From NCBI RefSeq assembly GCF_964340395.1, contig NC_135550.1, positions 27,574,176-27,638,175 on the forward strand: a stretch of 64,000 nt of DNA, in the 5' to 3' direction. This DNA is from Glandiceps talaboti (taxonomy: Eukaryota > Hemichordata > Enteropneusta > Spengelidae). The notes beneath the pieces are model-generated. The model was not told where the DNA came from. It worked only from the letters and a program-made list of their open reading frames with translations, and ran no database searches. The position numbers were made by a program, and so were the translations under genes. Position 1 is the first letter of the stretch; each line of letters begins with the position of its first letter. This document shows positions 25,839-39,300 of the stretch, one piece after another.

Positions 25839-28800
25839 AATAACAGTTTTATGCACTGGTCTGAGAGCAAACACAGCACTATCAGCTTTCTAATATATTA
25901 TCTTTTGGTGGCATGTTGGATATCAGACTTCACAAAGATCTTAATTACTTCTATCAAAATATACTGTTTAATTAGATTTTCTAATACAGTGTTGTGGATT
26001 GCAATATTCAATACACTATTCATGTTCATATAACAATTATGAGAAATGCTTTGACCAACTGTTAGGTATTTCTACTTCACAATATACCATATTCTATAGA
26101 TTTCTCCGCATGCAAGGTCACTTATCATTCATTCAGCTGTGTTATGTATGGCCCATTATAATCACCCCTACTACCTGTACACTTTGGACCATCCCTATTC
26201 TCATAGTTAGGATAGCTGATACTATTACACACACATAGGGGTGGAGAGGATAATGTTAGACACAAGAACTTACCAAATGGTATAATTAGAGTATATCTCT
26301 GTTGTTCAAATGTATGGAATATTTCACTATAATAGTCATTGTCATCATCATCCCCTGTCTTGTCTTGGATGGAGTCTAACTGAACCACATAACCATCAAG
26401 TAAAATATCAGTTAAGTCTAACAACTGCTGAAATAGGGTGCCTTTCTGTTGTACATCATCTGTTCCGTTTACTCCAAAATTCAACACCATACCATGCTGT
26501 ATATAAATTATAATAACAAAGTCACTTAGTAGTAGCTCTATGACATTGACATGACATAGAAAAACAAACTGAGAAGCAAATGACAACCTTCAATTGTTGG
26601 ATAACCTTTGAAATTCTGCCACATGGCCACCATGTGTCTGTCACATGACCTCCATGTGGCTATCATAACATAGAAATGAAATTGACACACCTGTCTTGCA
26701 AGGAGAGCCCTCATTCCTCTGGGACCAGTTGAAGCTGTAATAAACATATTCATACAAAATATATCATTTATCTCAAATGCTTTAAATTAACATTTCATAA
26801 GTATATCAAGAAAGATGCCAGGAACATTATACATTTATGTATGAAAGACTATGATGCATACAAATGAATAGTCAGCTTACTGGAGGATGTCGTATTTCAC
26901 AACAATCACAAACATCCCATCCAACCAACTCAAATGTTTTAGGGAGGCTACTACGGTAAATTTTACCTACTTCTTTCATCAAAACAACATGGTATTTCCC
27001 AGTTTTAGGGAAGAGTATGTATCATTTGTTCATTTGGGAGAATTTCTATACTTCACAGTAAAGCTGTAGAAGAAACTGAAGCTTTTGACCCAGGCACATT
27101 CATCAGTTAAAAACATAAACACTTGCATGTTAACAACTACATTTGCATATAACTTGCATGTTAATACCTATATTCGCATATAACTTGCATGTTAATAACT
27201 ACATTTGCATATAACTTGCATGTTAATACCTACATTTGCATATAACTTGCAATCAAATCTTCCTGTGAATTGATTAATGACATAATTACCTGTCCACGGA
27301 AGAAATTCTCTGTGTGAAGCTGAGTAGTTAGTTGATTGGTATACTAATGCCTTAGACTGTCTGTATTGCCATGCTTCATGTAACATACCCTGTAAATCAA
27401 CAAACATTGTTCTGTAATTTGTATTAAATTTCTAGAAAATATTTCGCCCTCAACTTTTGAGGAAATTAAAATCTTACAATAATGTGAACCACTACTTTTA
27501 TATGAGCATTTCATGCTTCACTGAAGTATAGACACTGAGACAACAATAATTAGCAGTAATGCAAGGTCAAAAGCTAAGCAATTACATGGTAAGTGTTCTT
27601 AGACACATTTATGCAAGTTTTCATAATGGCACACAACCAGTATTTCTGATGGAAGGTTGTATGAAGTGCTTTTCTTTCAGAAGAGGATGGGGAGTGTTTA
27701 CAACACTTTTGAATTTCATAACCCTATTGTTGTCATATACACAAGATTTGATATAGCTACATAGTAAGCAACTCTTTGCTAATCTAACAAACAAGGTTGT
27801 TTTTATCTTTCATGGTTCACTCATCAAAACAGTCTACTACATGATTCATAAACAAAATGTATGATGTTGGATGCTGATGTAATCTGATCACAAAGTGTGC
27901 TGTGTTCCTAGGATTTCATGTCACTATTGCACCACAAGAGGGCGCTGTTTATCACATGTATCTTACCTCAATGACTGTATTAACATTTGACACAAACGTA
28001 ATCTGGTCATGAAGAGCCATTTGTCCATTCAATTTTTCCTCCTCATAGTCTAAAAGAGCCTCCATAATTTCATGGATTCTGGAAACCTAAAACAGGACAA
28101 AACAAGTCTTCCTTCATACAAGACACAGGCTGCAAGATATTTCAGTTGAATTAATAACTGAACATTGATTTCATGTACCCGTACGTTATATGAGAAAAAC
28201 AACAAAACTGTTCACATACAAACATTGCTTGTAATTAGCAGGTAAATCTTTCTTTTGACATTTGACCATGAAATTCAAGTTCAGGATAACATGACTACAC
28301 TTAACCCAATATTCAGTCCAGAAACTATAAGTATAGACGTGTAAATTGAGTCTGTTGAACATCTTTTTAACTGGATATATTTTTTTTGAGATAAAAATAT
28401 CTTACATTCAGCTAACCCTGATGACATGAACAAAAGTGATAGGAACATCATGTCTCATGTATGTACACAATTAGAATCAATCATTTGGTCTAATTTTCAT
28501 ACAACAATGTAGTTGATATATTGAAGGTCAAGGTCATTATATCATATTTGTATTAAACATGACTTTCACCAGATTATGTAGGTTTAAAGAAAAACATGGA
28601 TCAAGTCTACTTATCATAGTCTAAGTTTCTAAAACACTATCAACGCTTTTCAAAATAAACACCGCACATCTAAAAATAAATTTCCTTGCAATATTTTGTG
28701 CATCATCAAATGTATGAAATTTATATGACATGGCTGAAAAGAAGGTATGAAATGTCAACAAATTTGATGTCAAGTGTGACCTTTATTCTGAAATGACCTA

Positions 28801-31800
28801 TAACCTTTGACCCACATATCACTATGGATGCATACCTCCCTGTAGAACACATCTTGTGGAGTTAATCCAGATGGAACTTTCAGATTCCCTCTCTGATGTA
28901 AAACTTTACGTATAGCTGCATCAACCACATTTGGATATCTGAAAACAGTAAAAAAATCAAGAATTTTTATAGATAGTAAAAATTATCAATACTATGGAGC
29001 AATAAAATACTTCTTCTGACTACTACAAAGTGGGAATGAATATGAAACTGTTGTATACCATGTCATTCTATGATTTGCTGTAGTGTGATATGTTTGATTG
29101 TTTCCATGCACTGTATTCTCTATAAATTATTAGATAACAAGGAATAAAATCTGATATAAAAAACTCAATAAAATTATTTTTGGGGTTGTTTTACATATAG
29201 ATATCTATACTCCCCTTGGATGTGATAGTTGATTTATGATGGCAATAAAACTCAAGTGTATATATGTATTGAATAGTTAATATTTCATAAATTCATCACA
29301 CATGGCAGGAAAATTGAGTTATTGCCAATATTAATATTTATGACCATATGAATAGGAGAGTAAACTTACGCTGTGTGATGTCCACGAAGTGATATAGCTG
29401 CCATTAACTTCTCAGCATGTTCACATAACATTTGATGAGTACAGACTTGTTGATCTCTACTTATCATGCTACTAAGCTGTTTTAACAATTGGTGGAAAAC
29501 AGACAAAAGAATCAACATGTCAATTTCACTGATGCAGGATATCTCTTGAAATTCACATTTCTTGCAAAAAATATGCAAATCTGGTTTCAAAAGTTCTTAA
29601 ATTAAATACTGAATATAAGCAATGATCGCCAGGCCATAGACTCTTTTGGATCTATTTCTAATGACATTAATATCAAAGGTCACATTTGCTCAATTCAAAG
29701 TACCTTTCTATTATATTCTATTCTATTCTATTCTATTCTATTCTATTCAATTCTAGACTATCCATAAAATATAAGTAGTTTACAGTGTTATTGTCAAACC
29801 AAGATGACAGTAATGATGTCATCATGAATCTAATTTACATAATAAAAGTTTTTCCTTAACTGAATATGCATATGTGAATATAGGAACCAATTCTTTAAAA
29901 TCATTAAAGAGCACAGTACTGAGTATTATATGCAATGTTGTTTATTGACTGCATCCCCTCTAAAGATTAATAATTCCTTTGCAATGCATACACTGCTTTG
30001 TGGCACAGTTTGTAGTTGGTTCATAAAAGTAAAGCATTCTAAATTCACTTGAAAAGATACATGCACAAACTTAAATAAACCACAATTGAATTCTGTAACC
30101 CACTTATACTTTAACTTATACTTTACTAAGAACAGTACAACGTTATTACTACCGGAAAGTCCAAACATATTTTCAGGGTTGATAAGTTATATTGGTGTGA
30201 ACAAAATCTAAAAATACAGAATAACTAATTGGTCAAGACATTCACTCACCCTATCCCATAATCTTGTGTTCTTGAGAAATGACAGGAAGTAGTCATGAGC
30301 TTTCAACTTATCTTCCAGTTGATGAAGGAGAATTAAAGAGCTGGTAGAAGAAGCTGCATCTGAAATACAAATAGAAAATTGAAGGAAGTCAGAAAACTAC
30401 AAACAATGGCTTTCTTTGGTTGGATAATGTTATTGTACATGAACATGAAATCTCATAGATTCTGTAACACATCTTCAGTGAAGATCACATAACAATGTAC
30501 TGAAGAATTTCTATTTCAGTTTGATTTATTCTGTGACAAAGATAATGGCATAGAGGGATACAGACACATACACCCAAAATACTCACATTTCAAAATTGAA
30601 ATTTGTTCCAATTAGTAAATTTTCATACTTATCATCTATGAAATTATAACCAGATAGTTGCTGGGTTTTAATTTCTTTTTACATACATCACATTTTCACA
30701 CAAACTTGCATACCAATGATTACATCACTTCGCCATGAAAAACAAACAGAAATTGCAAATCCTGAGAATATGCTGACAATGCTACAAAACTCACCATGTG
30801 GTACTGATTCTGCCCATCTTGGGTCTGATGCAGGGTAATCGTCAATAATTTCACGACTCAGTGTTGCTACAGTTGTGTCTATGGTAGCAGCAGGTTCCTC
30901 AAGGAGTGCAGCTGATGTTGGGAATATTTCATCTACAATACTTTGAGCTTGATCCTGTATTGTGCATCAAATCAGAAATAGAATTACTTGAGTAAAAGTA
31001 CACTTTAATCTCTACTAGTATATATCACACATAGGCACATAAAATGACATTTTTATATCAACTATCTATTAATACTGATTTCATACCCTTGCAGGAAAGC
31101 CCAAACAATGGTTGAACCTGTGTCAAGTACAGAAGGGCTCCTTTACAAGATTTGAAAGTTGATAAGTTACAGAGGTGTTATTTTATGATCCGAAATCATA
31201 TTAAAGTTAGTAAAGGCAGGAATAAGTCTGAGTGGACATTTCCTTTACATCAACTTACAAGATTGTGTCTGCATGCATGGAGGAATGCAGCTTTAAGTCT
31301 GTGTGTTAAATCTTCACTAAGACTGAGTTCTTCTACTTTATCTACCACAACTGGTGTTGCTGTCAGCACTGACTGAAATCCAAAAAGAGTTGAATGATTA
31401 ACTTTTGCATAAATATTCAGTTGAATTTAATTTTTAGAAGGCATACAGACAGGAGGTATAAGAATGCACATTAATGATTTCAAAACGTTGATATCAAGTT
31501 ACAATATCATAAAAATTTCAATACATATTCATACAATCATACATACAAGTTATATAATTGTTGGCATTAAACTGAGCTGTGAAAAAAAATAGGGAGATTT
31601 ATTGTTTTATTTCTTGACATTTACTGATGTTTTGATGTTCATAGTCTGGAATTCGTGCTTTCCAGTACAAAAAGTTGTTTTTAATGACTACAACTCAGGC
31701 TATGATGATTGGAATACAGCTAGTCATAAAGACATTATTAAAATTGATCACTTCAACAGAGAGAATCCTGATATCTGCCAGATAGGTACCTACCTCCGAG

Positions 31801-34800
31801 CAGACACTGGTATCGACAGTAGCAGACAGGTCAAAACTACAAAATAAATCAAACATTTAATTAGATCTTTTATTATTTTATATTGCTCTCTCTCTCTCTC
31901 TAATATACAATTGTATAAAATATGTATGTATTACTGTTATGTTGACGAGTATCACATAACATTGAAATCTAATTAACACCTGTCAAAAATTCTGTTGTTA
32001 TTACTATATGACTAGCTTACCTGCCTGAAATCAATATGATACCTAATTCAAAACAGAGTGTTTGCTCTAAAGATTTTAACCTGTCATTCTACTGCTTACA
32101 GATAAAATTGACCACTAATTAACGATACAATGTCATTTTGTAAGTAAATGAAAAACATTCGTGAATATGCTGATGATTTTAGTGACAAAAATGCAGCTAG
32201 TGCATTTTTAAGTTTTATCAGTACTCTTACTTGGATTTAATCTACCCACTACATGGCTGTTACTTATGAATATAGTTAGAACAGTCATTGCACTGGTATA
32301 TACATTGTGGCTTGTACCATGGCTGACATGACTACATACCTAGACACTCTCTGTTCTTGACTTCTTAAACTTACTAAACCATGGTTATTGGAAAAGAAGA
32401 TTGGTTGCTTGGTATAGGAACCTATAACACATAGGATTAATATTATTAGAATATCTTTGCAGGACATGAAAAATAAATGCATAGGTGTGATACAACTATA
32501 TTTGGTTTGCCAGTTGTCATAGGATGCATTAACTCTCAACTTCACCCCTTGCCACCCATTTTTTAACTAAAAATGTTCAACCATGTTGAGTCTTATTGTT
32601 GAAGGTGATGGCTTTTTGAAAAAGTGGGTGGTTATTCTTTTTATTTACACTTTCTTACTAACTGATATAAGTTATCAGTAAAAATGAGTTACACTTTGGC
32701 TGTTGAGTCATTTGTCAAAGGCAAATCAATCCTTTCAATCTTGGCCAAAACTTGGACTTAAAAACTCTCTCTACTATGAACACTCATCATATCACAGTTT
32801 AGTCTAGATGTATTTATTAATAAACCTTACCTGATCCAAGTAAACAGTCTCCGGGGGACTGGAAGTCAATCCTATCATAGGAAGCACTTTTGGATGAAAC
32901 TGTCAGAGAGAGAAAAAGTATAAAATATCTCATTATTGAATTGTTTACCTATCTATTCTATGAATAGACTGTATAACACTGGTCAATAATTTCCTATACT
33001 TAGATTATTTCATTTGTCGAAAAAAGGCAGAAAGACCAAAAAGGCACAATATGATATAGCTAGGTTTAGATACACCTTGGTGATATTTCTAACACACATA
33101 CAAGTTAACTTCAGTTTATACGACAACATATTCAGGCTGAAGAACTACTTTTTCCAAGTGATTGACATCAAGTCTCACCCATATTGTTGCTAGTCTATCT
33201 GACCTTGCAGTCTACAACAAGTCCTTCCAGTCATCACGAAAAGAATACACGATGCATATTTTCAGTCTTTCATACATTGAGAGATAACAGGTCACACCAT
33301 TTTTTTTTACATATTCACAAATCCAGAACATACAGAACAATATAGTTTGAGGGTTTGTTTTCATTGTTGTTGTTTTCAATCAATAACAAGGTACATTATT
33401 GCATTTATACTCAACTCTTCAATACTATGTACAGAAAGAATAATTTGTGAAGTTTTTAGGAGTAACACAGTTGGAAATACCAAAACATAAGACACACAAA
33501 TTGAATAAATTGGTAATTTAACACTAGGCACCAACCTGAGAAAGAAATTATATAATTTTCTGAATACATGTATGCAGTCTTGCTTCTAGGATCAGATAAC
33601 AGTAAACAATGGTTGAGAAGTTTGTCTTCTATGGATGCCTGTGGAAAATGTTAAATTACACTGTTAAGGTACTACTATACAATCAAATTCTCCATGAATT
33701 TCAATTACGATAACCAAGCTTTAGAATCTTTCGTGTGAATTTGAATTTCTCATAAAATGCTGAGTTTTCTTACAGGCTAATGCATGCAAATGACTCTCAA
33801 AGGTTGCCAGAAGAGTACATGGAGAATTAGAAGGCATTTTGTAAGGATGTAAATGAACTAACTGTATCAGTACCCACTTAAAAGAAATATTGGGGTACAT
33901 GAATGAAACTATGGTCAGATTTGATACCCATCTATCCTCAACGAACACTGTATGAATGGAAAGGTTCGTCAGAATATCATCAACTGCAGTCTAAAAGCAG
34001 AAAGGTTTACTGTAATATTGACTGCCACAGCAAATGGTGGGAAGGACCCTGCTGATTTGGATACATATTCTATCATTTTACTCCATACTGCATGAAGTTG
34101 ATATACATTATAACAATAATTTGACTCCCTATGACTTAGCAATAATTAGCATAAATTAAAACGTTGTTGACAATATCCCATATATACACATCTGTTTTGT
34201 TTTGTGTCACCTATAGAGTTTTACATGGACAGTTGTGGTACACCTAAAAAGCTATAAGATGACCTGTGTAATCTCCCTACATTTCTGAAATAACTACCAC
34301 ATTATTAGTTCCAATTACCTCATACTTGATGGAATATTTCAGCAAAGTAAATGACATAGCATACAGAGGTGTATCACTCCCTGATGTATCAAATACACCT
34401 ACAAATAGTTAAACAAAAATAAAACATGTACATGTTAAAGGTTGATAAAAGAGATATGATTGGGCAGACCATCAAAGGAAATACTTCACTTGATGTCATA
34501 TTTCTATGATGTATGTTCTTCATATGATTACTGGCTTCATTTTATAAAGGTAACAGAAACATCAATTTTTATCACCAAGTCAAGACATTTTAGTGAGTAA
34601 GTTCGGGTATCAGTTAAATTTTTTGTTTTCATTATAAGAGTGAATGTAATATCAAGCTTTCTTTTTATGCTATCCTAACAGCTAGCTTTCTAATAATATT
34701 CATTATGACACTTTGTGATAGTAATATCACTTTGTTCTGTATTTTCATTTACTGTGTTCTGGAACGAGATGCAAGAACAGTACTTACCTACAGCATAGTA

Positions 34801-36314
34801 CATTGTGGGTATAGCAGTTTTGGTATCATAAGCAGCTCCAAGTATTGCAATACCATTCCTGTCATAGCAGTATGAAGTGGACATGAAAGTGTCAAACATT
34901 AGCATTGGGATTGTTTTTATAGAGCACTGTAGGTTTACTCTTGGAAATCAATACACAAGTGACTACATTCTAGTATTATGCCTATATGAAAAACACCTAC
35001 AAATTACAATCAGCAGTGCAATAACAACAGGACATCAAACCTGAGTAAAATAACAAGACGAATTACCTGACAAGCTGCATGTCCAACATCCAAACTTTGA
35101 TCTGACCAGGGTCCTCAATGCCATCAACATCCTTTGTTAAAAAAATAACAAAAACAGAAATAAGTACTGAGTTATAATTTGAATGTACTTAGATTTATTA
35201 AACATCAATTTATTGATAAAGTATATAAATATTTCTTTCTTCATTCATGTGTCCCACTTAATGTCAACTTACCAATTCTTGTATGAAATGATCTCTCATC
35301 ATTTTCTCAACTTGACATTCATACAGAATCTGAAAAGAAAAAACATTAAAATCTTAAAAATTAAACCATAATTATGACATGTGAAAAATTCACACTTTTT
35401 TCACACCTCCACACACTAGTTAACTATTGTAGAGAACATCTGTATAAATGTATACACATCATGCATATTATAATTTGTTCTCATGTGTGAGGCTATGGAA
35501 GTTGTTTCTACCTTTGACCTCAGTGCTGAGATTTGATAACATCAAATACATAAATCATATATAGAAACACTACATTTCTGACCGACAAAGAATTACAGAT
35601 ATTAAGATTATATTTGGAAGTACCCTGTGTAAGATAACCAATCACTTTTTCTCTACACTGAATTTTCTCAATATCTTTACTTCTTATTTGTGCATCAAAC
35701 AGCAACTGTAAAGCAAAACCAAACATGTTGGAACGATGCAAGATAAAGAGTTACCTTCTCACTGGTACCATGACAAAGCTGCCATTTTTGGACCACACTA
35801 CCAGTCAAGGCATAGAAATACTTATTATCATCATCAGCATCGTCTTCTTCTAAACCAGCAAGTACACAATGTGCAGCCTATAACAATAAATATGCAAACT
35901 TGAAATTTATTGTTTTATGTGTACCTCCCTTCATTTTCTATGGTAAAAGATGTCCACCTACATGGAGAGAAATTCTTAAATTTCTATGCCTAACCAGAAA
36001 CTTACATAATTATCTGGATATTCATGTCATATTTTACAAATATGGTAAACACTTCAACAATGTTTCTGTCCATAAATTGCACTGATTTTATCCACTTTGT
36101 AGAGTCAAAGAAATATGAAACACTTACCAGCTGACTAGACTGTGTCCTCTGAGATCCAAATATAAATGATGACATCCTTGAAAACATGCCTTTATTAGGA
36201 CTTAATTGATGCCAGCTGACTGTGTTCTGAAAGTTAAAAACATGTCTTTGCTAGGACTTAATTGATATCAGCCAATTGTTTTCTGAAAGTTAAAAATATA
36301 TTCAACCCCCCCCC

Positions 36315-36347
<33 letters not shown>

Positions 36348-39300
36348 AAAAAAAAAACATGCCTTTACTAGGACTTAACCAATGTTAGCTGACTGTTTTC
36401 TGAAACTTGAAAGTACAAACATATTACACATTTCTATCTGTACCAGGACCTTGTAGTATTTGCATTGTATTTGAATACATGTTAACAGTGATTGCAGACA
36501 AACACAAATTATCCCATCAAAGTTAATAACTTAGATAGAGAAAAAAAAGGAAAGAAATATCTTACCTGCATTCCAGAACTTGATGGTGACAACAACAGTA
36601 GTTGGTTGGTGGTGGTTGCTAAAACATATTCACATGGATGCTGAAGCTTCAAATAAAAAAACACAGAGGTAAAGTTTTAGAAGAATGAACTTCCAAGTCG
36701 ATCACACGAAAGAAGATACTAACAGTTATTAGAAGCAATTGCATTTTTGTCCTATGGGATAAAAGTTAAAATCATGGTGTTTTTTTTCAATATTGTGAAA
36801 CTAAATGTATTGATTTGAAGATTTGAAGAGACTAGAATATCAAGTCCAGGGTCATCCATGTAAAACACTCTGAATTTTGATTAACCTTTTGTACAGTATC
36901 ACAAAACTATATATTATTTGTGGCAAAAGGCATTATCATAGTATGTAATCAAAGTCATTATCATAGTATGTAATCAAACTAAAGTACAACATGGCACTGA
37001 CTCCCTGTGGCACAGTGATTAGAGCTAAGGATTAGCAGTTGGGAGGTCATAGGTTGGAATCCCAAAAGGCGACAGATGATTTTTCAACTTAAACCCAGAT
37101 TGAGTGTTCTACAACCTCAATGGCTATATCACTAGACCATGTCTCCCTCACAAGACAAGTGTGAATTTGGAGCTTCCAAAATAGCCCTGTCACAGTACAA
37201 CTTAGCTTGGTTCTTACCTGTACAGCAGTCAGACTGAAACACTCTTCACCATTAAGATCAGCACTGGTCTCTACAAAGGCACCCTCATTGGTCAGACTTG
37301 GCCAGTATCTGATGATACCATCAGGGGTGACGGCCATGACACTGACTGTTGGTCCACCATCACTGGCTGCTACTACACTGACTAAGTCAGCTTTGTGTGA
37401 TAAGTCACTGGGTGGCAAGGGTAGTTCTTTACATACAGTAGCCTAAACAAATAAAATAACACAACACAATTAAACTCATGTTTCACAAGAAATGCAAGTT
37501 TGACGCAAAGTCCATTTCATGTATGATGAGTTCAAGCAAGCTGCTATGTTCCAACTTCTTCATGGAATAAAATCATTGCATTACCGGTACCTTTCAACTT
37601 GAAATGTTTTCACTAATATCAAGTGACAAAAATGGTACTAATTTGGGAAATTTTAAAAGTGTTTGTTTTTCTTGCAGGAAACAAGTCTTCCTTAAAGTGT
37701 ACATGCAAAGGTACATACTTTTTTTCGTAATTATGTTTATTTTGCCATAAAAATAAATGAAATTGCATTCATACCTCTAAATATTGCGCGCATTGGCAAG
37801 AAAGTCGCAAAAATACTTGCCCCCTTAATCCCCTGTGCTTCGACTAACTTCGGCACCGCAACCAGCTCACGAAAGGTGCCGAGGTCCCACGTGTTACAAA
37901 AGCCTTCTAAGCCTTTGTGTAATGTTTACTTATGAATTACTAATTACGCTTGCCATATAGTATTATCTGTAACTGTACATATTGTGGTGTACCAGTTTAG
38001 TCTTCCGACAACAATGGTTCCTTGGTGTTTTGTCGGCAGCACCCGCAGTGAAACATCACCCTACACACATTTCCGAGTGATATAACTGAGTAGGTAATAA
38101 TGGGTTAATGGCAGTTGAAATCACGTAAAAACTGGACAGTGACGCCATACAGTGAAAGTCGGTAAATGTTACCGGGGCCGGGGTTCTCCACGCCACCGGT
38201 GTAGCCATGATCAAAGCGAAAAAAGGAAGACAAATAAAATAATTTGAAATGATGTTTTCAAGAAAGCAAGTTAGCTTCATAAAATATTTTCATTACGATA
38301 GCATTTGTTTTTAAACAATGCGTAGTCCGATTGTATGTTTTGATTTCCATGTTGCTGGGAGTCGATCGTTTTCATTGTGATACATCACATACATCGTCGG
38401 AATCATATCAAAGTAAAAAGACGCAACGCTCATTATAATGTTGCTATTTTTGTTTCCATTGTTTTGTCTACATGAACAATTACTGTGTCATGCCAATCAC
38501 ATGTCAAAAGTGGATGGACACAGCAAAGTACAGTCAGCACTAAGCTTCACGCTCCCAGGTCAAATAACTTCCACAACGTAAGACATGTCTATCCATAAAA
38601 AACTCAAACAAAAATGGTCGGAGACAATACACCACAATACGGCCGGCTTCAGTGAACATGGGCCGTGCTTTGAAAGAAGATGAAACCACTTCATGTCACT
38701 GTGTGGATGGTAATGAACGCAGTAAAAATGAAATAAAGTACGCGTACACATAGCTTTCAAGAGGGACGGTTATCCAACAAAACGTTCTGCTCTAACGAAT
38801 TTGTGGGTCTACTTTCGCGAAGATTTTGAATGGTCATAGATTGAATGTACTGTTACAACACGCTACATTTGAACAACTTGAGAGAATATTATGGGGAACT
38901 CTTGAAGCCATTCTCATTCTCTATGTTTGATGGGTATGGAAATATTACATAATTTTCGTTTCGATTACATTGTCTGCAGGAGCTGTTTTCCACCCATTGA
39001 ATAGTTATGTCAACAAAGGACGCTGATAACAGCATCCACTTTATGTAAACAACACGGCTTCACTAGGACATACTCATTCACTGCCAGAGGAACTATCGTT
39101 ACTGCTAGCGGTCGGTTCGAATGAATTTGGCTAAATCACACCATCAGATGTTAATGCTGGACTGTATTGCTCTACGCTTGAGGAATCTGATCAATATTCA
39201 ACGTCGGGTTCTGGCGAAAACGGGTTTTGAAGTTGACCTTCTGGTTCGACCATAATGGCTTTGCATGTAAAGATACACTGACGAATGCGTTTGTGTTCCC

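Noticed and set aside
33721-33948. 75-codon minus-strand frame after the candidate NUP133 cassette
   Set aside because: Past the GTATCA donor the peptide has no resemblance to Nup133 and the constitutive exon 12 follows at 33638; treated as intron.
36996-37080. Possible tRNA gene (plus strand)
   Set aside because: Box A and box B are present but box B is mutated, the cloverleaf does not close, and non-tRNA sequence follows; a SINE head is the better reading. The same applies to the minus-strand head near 39870-39925.
38056-38760. Minus-strand frames inside the 1.83-kb TIR element as a possible transposase
   Set aside because: They are short (74 and 66 codons), unlinked, and show no catalytic motif; the element is treated as non-autonomous.
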